The notes under the pieces: model-generated
What the model saw: only the letters and a program-made list of their open reading frames with translations
Database searches by the model: none
Told to the model about the DNA's origin: nothing
Translations under genes and position numbers: made by a program
In this document: positions 43,673 to 52,555 of the stretch, one piece after another
How positions within the stretch are numbered: the stretch's first letter is position 1
How the letters are laid out: each line of letters opens with the position of its first letter
Source of the DNA: JANQNX01 sp040217095
GTDB lineage: Bacteria; Pseudomonadota; Gammaproteobacteria; Eutrophobiales; Eutrophobiaceae
Direction of reading: 5' to 3'
Assembly: GCA_965229565.1 (NCBI GenBank)
Contig: OZ245888.1
Span: 930,001 to 994,000, forward strand
Length of the DNA: 64,000 nucleotides

Positions 43673-43834
43673 ATGAAATATCTGTTGCTGTTTCTGTTTC
43701 TGGCAGGTTGTAATTCATCCCGGCCCAGTGCGGAATCGATCAGGTTGTTTGGCGATTACTGCGAATCCGAGGGAAATGAACGAGGCAGCGTTGAGTTTAA
43801 TCTCTGCGTGACACGAGTTGCAGAAAAGAAATAA
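43673..43834 (+). CDS. Very small lipoprotein (53 residues)
   Basis: A short ORF with all signs of translation: AAGGAG 43659-43664, ATG 43673 and stop TAA 43832. The protein starts MKYLLLFLFLAGC with a lipobox ending in Cys13. The mature part has only 40 residues and two further cysteines (DYCES and NLCVT) that may pair. It may act with the adjacent hydroxylase-family membrane protein. No family is recognised. The ORF is easily missed because it is short. Confidence 0.65.
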   Translation: MKYLLLFLFLAGCNSSRPSAESIRLFGDYCESEGNERGSVEFNLCVTRVAEKK

Positions 43835-43863
43835 ACGTTAGTGCGATAACCGGTTTTTTCGTC

Positions 43864-44580
43864 TTATTTTAATGGATCAGGCAGTGCCTGAATTGTTTCC
43901 TCGATCCATTGCTCTACCTCGCGAGTGATCTCGCTCGCGCTTTTTCCAGCGGGATCGATCACCGGCCCGATCACCATGGTGATCGTACCTGGCTGCTTGA
44001 TAAAACTGTTACGCGGCCACAGGTAGCCGGCGTTATGCGCAACCGGTGTGATCATGGCGCCGGATTTTTCTGCCAGCAGACCACCACCGGGCAAGTATTT
44101 CTGCCTACTGCCCGGGGCAACGCGCGTGCCCTCGGGAAAAATAATCACCCAGAGATCTTTCTTCAGGCGTTCGCAGCCCTGTTCCACAATCTGGCGAAAG
44201 GATTTTATTGCCGATGATCTTTCGATCGCGATAGGTTGCATAGATGCCAGTCCCCAGCCATAGATCGGGATCTGCAACAGTTCCCGCTTCAGTATCCAGA
44301 CCTGGGGTACAAACAGTAACTGCAGGGCCAGGGTTTCCCATGCTGACTGATGTTTACACATGACGATACCCGGCTGTTGTGGAATATTTTCCCTGCCCTC
44401 AATGCGGTAGTGGACGCCACAGCACAGTTCCAGCCACCACAGGTTAAACACGGTCCAGCGTGTCACAATGTAGTAGCGAGCATGGAATGACAGGGGATAG
44501 GCGAGTAGACAGATAGGTACAAAGACAAGCGTGCTGATGGTCTGCCCAAGGTAAAAAAACAGCGAACGGATGAACAACAT
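43864..44580 (-). CDS. plsC: 1-acyl-sn-glycerol-3-phosphate acyltransferase
   Basis: A membrane-associated acyltransferase (238 residues) that makes phosphatidate from lysophosphatidate. The catalytic motif HX4D appears as HX4E (KHQSAWETLAL, about 72-82), a variant found in PlsC relatives of proteobacteria. The glycerophosphate-binding motif is IIFPEGTRVAPGS (about 144-156). A hydrophobic segment at about 5-30 anchors it. It lies 3 bp downstream of gmhB on the same strand, a conserved neighbour pair that continues glyQ-glyS-gmhB-plsC. Confidence 0.9.
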   Translation of the reverse strand: MLFIRSLFFYLGQTISTLVFVPICLLAYPLSFHARYYIVTRWTVFNLWWLELCCGVHYRIEGRENIPQQPGIVMCKHQSAWETLALQLLFVPQVWILKRELLQIPIYGWGLASMQPIAIERSSAIKSFRQIVEQGCERLKKDLWVIIFPEGTRVAPGSRQKYLPGGGLLAEKSGAMITPVAHNAGYLWPRNSFIKQPGTITMVIGPVIDPAGKSASEITREVEQWIEETIQALPDPLK

Positions 44581-44583
44581 CAG

Positions 44584-45120
44584 TTAATTGCTTATCAGTT
44601 CGTCAACAAATGCAGCAAGATTATTGTAAATGGGGATACCGGGTGGCACCTTGCCGTCATCAATTTCCTTTTGTCCTGCACCAGTCTTTACCAGTATCGG
44701 TTTACCGCCTGCACTTTTTATTGCCTGAATATCGGTCATTTTGTCACCGACACAGTACACCTTGCTGAGTGAAACCCGTAAACGATCGGAAACCTGGTTG
44801 TACAGGCCGGGCTTGGGTTTGCGGCAGTTGCATTCATCACGTGGTGTGTGCGGGCAGAAAAAGACGGCATCAATCGTACCGCCATACTGGGTCAGGTGAG
44901 AATGCATCTTTAAATGTATGGCGTTGAGTGCGTCGATAGTCAACTTGCGTCTGCCAATGCCTGACTGGTTCGTTACCACGACAACCTGGTAATTATGGCG
45001 AGTGAGCCTGGCGATAGCTTCAAGGCTGCCGGGGATCGCGCGCCATTCATCCGGTGATTTGATAAAATCATCAGAGTCTTCATTGATCACGCCATCCCTG
45101 TCCAGAATAATCAGTGCCAT
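44584..45120 (-). CDS. gmhB: D-glycero-beta-D-manno-heptose-1,7-bisphosphate 7-phosphatase
   Basis: A HAD-family phosphatase (178 residues) of the ADP-heptose pathway that supplies LPS core heptose. The catalytic nucleophile and acid are in LDRDGVINEDS (Asp7 and Asp9). The zinc loop CPHTPRDECNCRKPKPG (about 89-105) is the GmhB signature, and VGDKMTDIQA holds the metal Asp. It starts 3 bp after the glyS stop. Presence of LPS heptose genes elsewhere is expected. Confidence 0.93.
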   Translation of the reverse strand: MALIILDRDGVINEDSDDFIKSPDEWRAIPGSLEAIARLTRHNYQVVVVTNQSGIGRRKLTIDALNAIHLKMHSHLTQYGGTIDAVFFCPHTPRDECNCRKPKPGLYNQVSDRLRVSLSKVYCVGDKMTDIQAIKSAGGKPILVKTGAGQKEIDDGKVPPGIPIYNNLAAFVDELISN

Positions 45121-45123
45121 GGG

Positions 45124-47199
45124 TTATCCCTGTAACCTGGAGATATCAGCAATCTCCAGGAAAAGTTTATTCAAATTCTGTAATAAAGCCAGTCGATTCT
45201 GTCGCACCTTTTCATCATCACACATCACCATCACCTGGTCGAAAAAATTATCGACACTATCACGCAGGTCGGCGAGAAGTGATAACGAAGACTGGTAATC
45301 ACTGTTGTTCAACAATGGCTTCAGTTTCTGTCGGTGTTCTTCCAGCTTGGTAGCCAGCGCTTTCTCGGCCTCTTCCTGCAACAGTGATGGGTCGATAGTA
45401 CTGTTACCTGTCACATTATTCTTCTTGAGAATATTGGCAATGCGCTTGTTCGCCGCTGCGAGACTGTCTGCCTCGGACAGGGAACGGAATGCCGTGACTG
45501 CCTGTAATCGATGATGAAAATCCAGGGGCCGTGTGCCAGCTACGGCCAGTACCGCCGACAGCGTATCGCTGTCGATGCCTGCATCCAGGTAATAGCGTCG
45601 CAGGCGTTCCTGTAAAAAAGACAACACATCTGCTATCGAGTCCCCGGCATTGATGTTTTCGGGAAACGCTGCCGCGGCATGATTCAACAGTTCGGGCAGG
45701 TCGATGTCCAGTTCACATTCAATAATAATGCGTAGCAGGCCAATGGCGGCACGTCTCAAGGCAAATGGATCCTTGGCACCGGTCGGGGCCTTGCCGATAG
45801 CGAATATGCCCAGCAGGCTATCAATTTTTTCGGCGATAGCGAGGCTTTGGCCGACTGCACTATCGGGCAGGTTATCACCGGCAAAACGCGGGCAGTAGAA
45901 TTCTTCCAGTGCCGCGCACACCTCGTCGGCTTCACCGGCAGCCTCGGCATAGTATTTACCCATGGTGCCCTGCAGCTCCGGAAACTCGAAAACCATTTCT
46001 GTCAGCAGGTCACAGAAACAAAGCTCTGCAGCCCTGCGGGTATGGTCAGGACTGGCATTAATCTTCGGCGCCAGGTATTCACAGTGATGCTGCAGGCGCT
46101 GCATCCTGTCCTTCAATGTGCCCAGCTGTTTCTGGTAGATGACCAGTCCCAGGCCATCGACGTGGCTTGCCAGTCCCTTGTTAATATCCCGCTTCCAGAA
46201 AAAACTGGCATCGCTAAGGCGGGGCTGGATCACTCGTTCATTACCCAGCTTTATCAGTTCGGGTTGTTTACTGACGATATTGGCAACGCCAATGAAACAG
46301 GGTAGTAAACGTTGTTGTTTGTCCCTGACCGGGAAGTATTTCTGGTGGTCCTGCATGGTTGCGATTAGCACTTCACCGGGCAATTCCAGGAAGGCCTTGT
46401 CAAATTCACCAGTGAAAGCCATCGGCCATTCCACCAGCGCGGTGACTTCGTCCAGTAGTGCAGGATCAATTATAGCCTCGCCCCCCGTTGTACTGGCTTC
46501 CTTGTTCACCTGTTGTGTAATCAGTGACTGTCTTTCATCGAAATCAACAACTACCTTGCCGGTAGTCCTGAGTGCATCGATATAGTCAGAGGCCTGTTCT
46601 ATCCTGATGGCATCGGGGTGAAGAAAGCGATGCCCATAAGTACAGTTACCACTATTGATACCCATTACTTCGCAATCGATCACATTGTCACCAAGCATGA
46701 ACAGCAGCCATTTGACCGGGCGTACAAATTCAATATCGCTGCTGCCCCAGCGCATGCGTTTTGCAATGGGTAACTTTCCAAGCGCGGTTTCCACCATCTC
46801 CGGGACCAGCTCGACGGTTTGTTTGCCCTTGATAAATTGTTTAAACGCCAGCCATTGTCCCTTGTCGGTCTCTATCGTTTCGAGCTCGTCAATGGTTGCG
46901 CCAACAGAACGGGCAAAGCCCTCGGTAGCCTTACCCGGTTTGCCATTGGCATCGAAGGCAACATCCAGTGAAGGCCCACGTTTTTCCTGTTCTATATCTT
47001 CCTGGGCCGTATCGATTTGGGTTACAAGTAACGCCAGTCGGCGTGGCGTGGCCAGCCAGCGGCTGGTCTCGAATGACAGCTGGTTTGTTTCAAATAGCTG
47101 GTTCATTTCCGCCTGAAATGCCATGCCCAGCCGCTTCAGGGAAGTGGGCGGCATTTCCTCGGTGCCAATCTCGATTAAAAGATCCTGTTTACTGCTCAT
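45124..47199 (-). CDS. glyS: Glycyl-tRNA synthetase beta subunit
   Basis: The large subunit (691 residues) of the alpha2beta2 bacterial glycyl-tRNA synthetase. The N-terminal LIEIGTEEMPP (about 8-18), the GEVLIATMQDHQKYFPV segment (about 270-286) and the FALRRAAIGLLRII stretch (about 488-501) are typical. The C-terminal helical domain (from about 560) holds the anticodon-binding part. It follows glyQ by 12 bp. Length matches other GlyS proteins. Confidence 0.96.
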   Translation of the reverse strand: MSSKQDLLIEIGTEEMPPTSLKRLGMAFQAEMNQLFETNQLSFETSRWLATPRRLALLVTQIDTAQEDIEQEKRGPSLDVAFDANGKPGKATEGFARSVGATIDELETIETDKGQWLAFKQFIKGKQTVELVPEMVETALGKLPIAKRMRWGSSDIEFVRPVKWLLFMLGDNVIDCEVMGINSGNCTYGHRFLHPDAIRIEQASDYIDALRTTGKVVVDFDERQSLITQQVNKEASTTGGEAIIDPALLDEVTALVEWPMAFTGEFDKAFLELPGEVLIATMQDHQKYFPVRDKQQRLLPCFIGVANIVSKQPELIKLGNERVIQPRLSDASFFWKRDINKGLASHVDGLGLVIYQKQLGTLKDRMQRLQHHCEYLAPKINASPDHTRRAAELCFCDLLTEMVFEFPELQGTMGKYYAEAAGEADEVCAALEEFYCPRFAGDNLPDSAVGQSLAIAEKIDSLLGIFAIGKAPTGAKDPFALRRAAIGLLRIIIECELDIDLPELLNHAAAAFPENINAGDSIADVLSFLQERLRRYYLDAGIDSDTLSAVLAVAGTRPLDFHHRLQAVTAFRSLSEADSLAAANKRIANILKKNNVTGNSTIDPSLLQEEAEKALATKLEEHRQKLKPLLNNSDYQSSLSLLADLRDSVDNFFDQVMVMCDDEKVRQNRLALLQNLNKLFLEIADISRLQG

Positions 47200-47211
47200 G
47201 GGAATGTTCGA

Positions 47212-48135
47212 CTAGTTATTGAGTAATGGGAAACCCAGTGCCTCGCGGCTTTCGTAAAACGCCTGCGCAACCGAGCGCGATAGCGTTCTGACTCTGAGTA
47301 TGTATTGCTGTCTCTCGGTAACGGAGATAGCGCCGCGTGCGTCCAGCAGGTTAAAGGCATGTGAGGCCTTGATCACCATCTCGTAAGCGGGCAGGGCAAG
47401 GCCGTTTTCAATCAGCGTGCCGGCCTGCTGCTCGCATGTATCAAACCAGTTTAACAGGGACGCGGTGTCGGCCAGTTCAAAATTATAACGCGACATCTCT
47501 ACCTCGTTTTGATGATAGATGTCGCCATATGTAACTGTTTTTCCGTCATGCCTGGTCCAGACAAGTTCATAGACATTACTGCATGCCTGCAGGCTCATGG
47601 CGATACGCTCAAGGCCATAAGTCATCTCGCCCGTTACCGGTTTGCAATCGAGTCCGCCCGCCTGCTGGAAATAGGTGAACTGGCTGATTTCCATTCCGTC
47701 CAGCCAGACTTCCCAGCCCAGTCCCCAGGCACCAAGGGTAGGTGATTCCCAGTTGTCTTCGACGAAGCGAATGTCATGCAGGCTGGTGTCAACGCCAATT
47801 GCGGTCAGCGAATCAAGATACAACTGCTGGATATCTTCCGGCGAGGGCTTGAGCAGCACCTGGAACTGGTAGTAATGCTGGAGCCTGTTCGGATTCTCGC
47901 CGTAGCGGCCATCGGTGGGGCGGCGGCACGGTTGTACATAGGCTGCGCGCCAGGGTTCCGGGCCAATCGCGCGCAGAAAGGTCGCCGGGTGGAAGGTGCC
48001 GGCCCCCATCTCCATATCGTACGGTTGTGCAATGACACAGCCTTGCGCGGCCCAATACTCCTGTAGCCTGAAAATAAGTTGTTGAAAACTACTGGCGCCG
48101 CCGATTTTTTGCCCGGATTTGGTCTTTTCTGTCAT
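47212..48135 (-). CDS. glyQ: Glycyl-tRNA synthetase alpha subunit
   Basis: The small catalytic subunit (307 residues from ATG 48135). A start 153 bases further upstream is in frame but would add a tail unlike the family. Landmarks are FQQLIFRLQEYWAAQGCVI (about 17-35), AYVQPCRRPTDGRYGENPNR (about 65-84) and GWEVWLDGMEISQFTYFQQ (about 139-157), which contain class II motifs. It is upstream of glyS in the same transcript. A 110-bp gap separates it from the divergent unknown gene. Confidence 0.95.
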   Translation of the reverse strand: MTEKTKSGQKIGGASSFQQLIFRLQEYWAAQGCVIAQPYDMEMGAGTFHPATFLRAIGPEPWRAAYVQPCRRPTDGRYGENPNRLQHYYQFQVLLKPSPEDIQQLYLDSLTAIGVDTSLHDIRFVEDNWESPTLGAWGLGWEVWLDGMEISQFTYFQQAGGLDCKPVTGEMTYGLERIAMSLQACSNVYELVWTRHDGKTVTYGDIYHQNEVEMSRYNFELADTASLLNWFDTCEQQAGTLIENGLALPAYEMVIKASHAFNLLDARGAISVTERQQYILRVRTLSRSVAQAFYESREALGFPLLNN

Positions 48136-48245
48136 GAAATTCAGTTCTTTAGCGAATCGCGAAGTATAACGTGAGTAAGCAATATTGTGTACGTAACTGG
48201 CCAATATCGGGCTCAAGTCAGCGGCTTTTCCTGCCGCTATAACAA

Positions 48246-48812
48246 ATGAGCAATAGAACCATGGAACAAAGTGTGAAAAAAATCGCAATTACACTGACTG
48301 AAACGGCACAATGGCATGCCCTGCTGGGACGGGCAGAATACCTGCTACAAAATTGCCTGCCGGAAGACGTGACCCATTACCTGGTACGCCTGTTTCTGAA
48401 TCTTACCCGTGAGGATATGAGCCGGGAAAAAATATTGATGACTGCGGGCGAAGAGACCAGGGACGCAGATGAGAAATTACAGCGGGTGGCAGACAGGTGC
48501 CTGATGATTAGCGGTTTTTACCCTGATATCGTCAGTGTCTACGACGTTGCGCCGGATGAGTTTATAAAGATGGGCAAGAACGCCTACCGTGCCCTGGCGA
48601 ATAAAACTGACATGGAAGTGGCCCCGGTGTTTACCTATCTCGATACCAATTTTCATATGGTCGTCGAAATGTTGAATCGTATATTGCAGTTGTCGTCGAC
48701 CAATATCCAGGCAGTTGGTAGTACTGATAGTCAGTTTTCTGCCAGCAGCAAGAGACGGGTATCGAACTCGAAAAAGACAAACCGGACACTGGTATCCCGT
48801 CAGCTGAATTAA
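48246..48812 (+). CDS. Uncharacterised soluble protein, divergent from glyQ
   Basis: A 188-residue protein with no signal peptide, membrane segment or recognised domain. An inner ATG at 48261 (MEQSVKKIAI) could also serve as start. Residues about 15-160 look mainly helical and the C-terminal 30 residues are Ser/Lys/Arg-rich and probably disordered. A single conserved-looking segment is DVAPDEFIKMGKNAYRALA. It is followed after 102 bp by an HPt protein and a response regulator, and may belong to that signalling group. Confidence 0.55.
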   Translation: MSNRTMEQSVKKIAITLTETAQWHALLGRAEYLLQNCLPEDVTHYLVRLFLNLTREDMSREKILMTAGEETRDADEKLQRVADRCLMISGFYPDIVSVYDVAPDEFIKMGKNAYRALANKTDMEVAPVFTYLDTNFHMVVEMLNRILQLSSTNIQAVGSTDSQFSASSKRRVSNSKKTNRTLVSRQLN

Positions 48813-48914
48813 TCAGGCTTCTCAACCAGGTTCTCTTGTCAGGTATAAAGTGATGTCACAACGTGTTGCCAGATTATCTATAGAAGTAATCCGGGTTCCA
48901 GAGAGGTGTAGTTA

Positions 48915-49292
48915 ATGAGCAATGTCGAACAATTTCCCGTCATAGATCAAAATGTGCTGGATGAATTGCTTTCGATCATGGAAGACGAGTACATTGATAT
49001 ATTGCATATCTATCTTGAGGATTCATTATCACTGATGAACGATATTCATTCCGGTTTTAATAATTACCATGAACAAATCCTGCTTCCTGTGCATACCCTG
49101 AAATCCAGTAGTAAAAACGTTGGCGCAAGAAGACTTGCAGCAGTTGCGCAAAAAATGGAAATACTGGTCAAAGAGAAAAATTATGAGGCTGCAGCCTTGA
49201 TGCTGGATGAGCTTCAGGATACATTTGCTGAAGCCCATGGCACGATTAGTGAAATAGTTAAAAAGGGCAGTACGCTTAGCAAGGCACTATGA
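48915..49292 (+). CDS. Histidine phosphotransfer (HPt) domain protein
   Basis: A 125-residue single-domain HPt protein. The phospho-acceptor is His60 in HTLKSSSKNVGARRL, the standard four-helix bundle motif. The ribosome-binding site AGAGAGG is 9 bases before the ATG. HPt proteins relay phosphate between receiver domains of hybrid kinases and response regulators. The next gene, 26 bases downstream, encodes a receiver-containing response regulator and is the obvious partner. No cognate sensor kinase is in the window. Confidence 0.87.
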   Translation: MSNVEQFPVIDQNVLDELLSIMEDEYIDILHIYLEDSLSLMNDIHSGFNNYHEQILLPVHTLKSSSKNVGARRLAAVAQKMEILVKEKNYEAAALMLDELQDTFAEAHGTISEIVKKGSTLSKAL

Positions 49293-49318
49293 TTCCTGGA
49301 TATTGATGATGCCAATAT

Positions 49319-51493
49319 ATGCCTGCCTCGATTGAAAAGACAATACTCGTTATTGATGACGATACTGACCTGCAAAACCTGCTCAAATTAAAACTTGAAC
49401 AGAAGGGGTTTCACGTCATCACCGCTGATAATGGTGATGCCGGTCTGAAAAAGCTGGAAGAGTGCGAACCGGACATGGTCATGGTCGATGTGCAGATGCC
49501 TATCATGGATGGTTTCGAATTCTGCGTACGAGCTACCCGATATCTCCAAACCCGGCACTTCCCTATCATGATCATGACCGCTACTGATGATGATGCCTCG
49601 GTAAACCGGGCCTACCAGTGCGGCGCGACAGATTTTGTTACCAAGCCTATCAACCAGGCCAAGCTTATTCACAGGATACGCTTTGCCCTGAAGGCAAGTG
49701 CCACAGCAGAAAGGTTGTCTGAACGAGAGAAGTTACTACTGTCGGCTCAGAAGACCGCAAAAATGGGTGAATGGACCTACGACATTGACAAGGATGAATT
49801 TTATTGTTCGCCTGAAGCCGCAGTGCTGTTTGGACTGGAGCCTCGCCCCTGTCATGATTACAAAGCGTTGCTGGTATTGATCAGTGATAACAATCTTGAA
49901 CGGGTCAGGTCGATATTCCAGGACGCTACATTCAAGGACAAGGATTACAGTGTTGAATTCGAAATAAAGACGAGTACCGGTCAAACCAGGCGTATCCGCC
50001 AGACTGTCGATTTTGAGCAAGGCACGCATCATCGCCAGCGCTTGCTGGGTGTATTTCAGGATATGACCGTTCTGCGCGAGGCAGAACAAAAGATCCATGC
50101 CCTGTCTATGTATGACAGTCTCACCGGCCTGCCCAATCGAGAATTTTTCCAACGCCAGTTGGCCAAGTCCATCGCCATCGCGCATCGCAATAACAGGTGC
50201 TTCGCGTTGATCAAGTTGAACATTGATAACTTCATGCGTATCAATGCCAACCTGGGTCATGCCGCCGGGGATGATGTGCTGAACGAAGTGAGCAAACGTT
50301 TTGCAAACTGCGTAAGAGAATCCAATATGCGGTTTTCTGATTTTCAAAATAATAGTGCAGATGACATATTGCTTGGTCATCTTGGTGCCGATAACTTTGC
50401 CATGGTATTAAATAATATTGATCACTATGAAGAATCTGCCGAGGTAGTGAAGAAGTTGTTCGACTCCCTGAATAACAACCTGGTCATTAATGACGAATCG
50501 GTACATCTTTCTACCAGTATAGGAATCAGTTTTTATCCGGATGATGCTGCGACAGCAGATGACTTGATTATGAAGGCATCCCAGGCGCTAACACATGCCA
50601 AGGAGATCGGTCCTAACAAGCACAGCTACAGTTATTACAGCCTGGAATTTAACAAGAAGGCATATGAACGCCTGCAAACGGAAAACCTCCTGGCGAAGGC
50701 CCTTGTAAATGATGAATTTATCATTCATTTCCAGCCAAAGATTAACCTGGAGAATAATACTATCAGCGGTGCAGAGGTCCTGTTACGCTGGCACAACCCG
50801 GAACTTGGTATTGTATCGCCCGCGGAATTTGTGCCCATGGCAGAGAATACCGGGTTGATGGACGATATCACGGAGTGGGTAATCAACCAGGCCTGCGCAC
50901 AGTTGCGACTTTGGCAGGAGCAGGATTTCTTTTTGCCATCGCTGGCCATCAATCTTGAGCCTTCTGCATTATTGCAGGAAGACTTCAGGCAGCGGTTATT
51001 ACGAAAACTTCGTGACGAGGAAATAGACCTGGGTCAACTCGAGTTTGAGATCACTGAATCTACATTGATGGATAACATTGGTGTCGTGTTACCCGTGCTT
51101 GAGGAAATTAACAAGATGGGGTCATCAATTTCTATCGATGATTTTGGCACCGGCTATTCTTCGCTTGGTTATTTGAAAAGCCTGCCTATCTCCACGTTGA
51201 AGATTGATAAAAGTTTCATGCAGGAGCTTGATAAAAGCCCGGACGATGCAGTTATAGTTAATGCAGTTATCAGCCTCGCGCATAACCTGGGTTTGAAGGT
51301 GATTGCTGAGGGTGTAGAAAATTCAGCGCAGCTGGAGTTTCTCAGGGAAAGAAATTGTGACGTGGTTCAGGGCTATTATTATAGTGCCCCGTTGTCGGCA
51401 AAGGAATTTCTGCAGTGGTGTCTTGAATACGAAAAATCAATAAAGTCTGCCAGTAAATCTGTTACAACCGCTGAGTCAGCCAGCATCCACTGA
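49319..51493 (+). CDS. Response regulator: REC-PAS-GGDEF(degenerate)-EAL protein
   Basis: A 724-residue signalling protein for cyclic di-GMP. Order: receiver (about 8-125; phospho-acceptor Asp57 in MVDVQMPIMDG), PAS (about 140-260), GGDEF (about 268-430) and EAL (about 445-700). The GGDEF signature is LGADNF (355-360), so cyclase activity is probably lost. The EAL box reads EVL (486-488), a variant compatible with activity, and DDFGTGYSSLGYLK (about 615-628), KIDKSFM and AEGVE are intact. The protein is most likely a phosphodiesterase driven by phosphorylation. The HPt gene directly upstream probably feeds or drains the receiver. Confidence 0.88.
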   Translation: MPASIEKTILVIDDDTDLQNLLKLKLEQKGFHVITADNGDAGLKKLEECEPDMVMVDVQMPIMDGFEFCVRATRYLQTRHFPIMIMTATDDDASVNRAYQCGATDFVTKPINQAKLIHRIRFALKASATAERLSEREKLLLSAQKTAKMGEWTYDIDKDEFYCSPEAAVLFGLEPRPCHDYKALLVLISDNNLERVRSIFQDATFKDKDYSVEFEIKTSTGQTRRIRQTVDFEQGTHHRQRLLGVFQDMTVLREAEQKIHALSMYDSLTGLPNREFFQRQLAKSIAIAHRNNRCFALIKLNIDNFMRINANLGHAAGDDVLNEVSKRFANCVRESNMRFSDFQNNSADDILLGHLGADNFAMVLNNIDHYEESAEVVKKLFDSLNNNLVINDESVHLSTSIGISFYPDDAATADDLIMKASQALTHAKEIGPNKHSYSYYSLEFNKKAYERLQTENLLAKALVNDEFIIHFQPKINLENNTISGAEVLLRWHNPELGIVSPAEFVPMAENTGLMDDITEWVINQACAQLRLWQEQDFFLPSLAINLEPSALLQEDFRQRLLRKLRDEEIDLGQLEFEITESTLMDNIGVVLPVLEEINKMGSSISIDDFGTGYSSLGYLKSLPISTLKIDKSFMQELDKSPDDAVIVNAVISLAHNLGLKVIAEGVENSAQLEFLRERNCDVVQGYYYSAPLSAKEFLQWCLEYEKSIKSASKSVTTAESASIH

Positions 51494-51494
51494 G

Positions 51495-52550
51495 CTATTT
51501 GCTGGCGTCGCGGTAGAGCTTGTCTGACTTGTTGGTCACTATGTCGTACTTGAATCCCTGGATCTCAAAAACCCAGTCATTCAGTTTGCTATTCATGTTG
51601 CTGACGTATTGTTGCAGTTCGGCCTGATCTATCTCCGCTTCTTCTTCGCCATTCGCCGTATCTGCCAGCATAAATTCGAAGCTGGCATAAGGGCGGCCGT
51701 CCGCCTTGAATGCCTGCATGCTAATCTGCAAACCATCGAAGGTGTGAATGGTGGTATTGATTCTGTCCTGTATATCACTGAATGTGCCCTGTTTGCGTGC
51801 TGAACTGATCTGCACATCGGCGAGAATGGCTGCATAGCGGTTAAGAATGATTTCCGGCGCCGCCTTTTTTCCCTCTGGTAAATTTTCTACCTCGAAATTT
51901 TCCTGGCCTTTCTGCTGTTTGAACAGGACATAACTATCACCATCCGGATGTTCAACCTGCACACGCTTGATTGCATCGGCAGGTATATCCAGCAATGAAC
52001 GTTCTATCCAGTCGGTTTTCTTTGCGGAAAGTTCCAGCACGCCATCCACCAGGTAACTCTGCTCTTCATCCGGTATACGTACATACAGTCCAGGCGTGCT
52101 TTGCGCGGCACTGCTACGTCTTGGTTTGCCAACGATCACCTCGACGATGGTTTGTTCAGTTGCATCCTTGAGTGTTAGCAGTTTCGATGTTGACTCATCG
52201 GCAATTGGGCCTTCAACACCGAGGCGAGGGTACAGTCTCTCCAGTGCTGTTTTGGGCGCGTTCAACTTCAGATCGGCAGTACCCAGCACGGTACTTTTCA
52301 CCTTGTCGGGTAACGCCGGGTAGCCATCAAATTCCTCTATGCCCCAGGTATTATTCATGCGAGTCAGGTTGATCGTGTCATCGAATGATTTGATCTGTAT
52401 ATGACTGACGTCTTCAATGCGCTGTTTCAGTTCAGGAAAAAACAGCGGTTTCTCCTTTGCAGACTGTGGTGCACGCATGCTGGCAAAAATGGCTGCCGCG
52501 ATAATTACGGCAACGGTTACCAGTGTGAATATGGAAAGTTTCTTGTACAT
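51495..52550 (-). CDS. DUF4340 domain-containing protein
   Basis: A 351-residue protein with one N-terminal membrane helix (about 7-25) and a large extracytoplasmic DUF4340 part. It repeats beta-strand-rich elements such as WGIEEFDGYPALPDKVKSTV and YVRIPDEEQSYLVDGVLEL. No catalytic residues are apparent. It is the last gene of the leftward ABC exporter operon, 5 bp after the Gldg-family gene. In other bacteria DUF4340 proteins accompany this transporter type. Function unknown. Confidence 0.82.
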   Translation of the reverse strand: MYKKLSIFTLVTVAVIIAAAIFASMRAPQSAKEKPLFFPELKQRIEDVSHIQIKSFDDTINLTRMNNTWGIEEFDGYPALPDKVKSTVLGTADLKLNAPKTALERLYPRLGVEGPIADESTSKLLTLKDATEQTIVEVIVGKPRRSSAAQSTPGLYVRIPDEEQSYLVDGVLELSAKKTDWIERSLLDIPADAIKRVQVEHPDGDSYVLFKQQKGQENFEVENLPEGKKAAPEIILNRYAAILADVQISSARKQGTFSDIQDRINTTIHTFDGLQISMQAFKADGRPYASFEFMLADTANGEEEAEIDQAELQQYVSNMNSKLNDWVFEIQGFKYDIVTNKSDKLYRDASK

Positions 52551-52555
52551 GGTGA

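Noticed and set aside
43844..43858. AACCGGTT followed by T-run after the small lipoprotein gene
   Set aside because: The inverted repeat is too short (4 bp without loop) to support a terminator.
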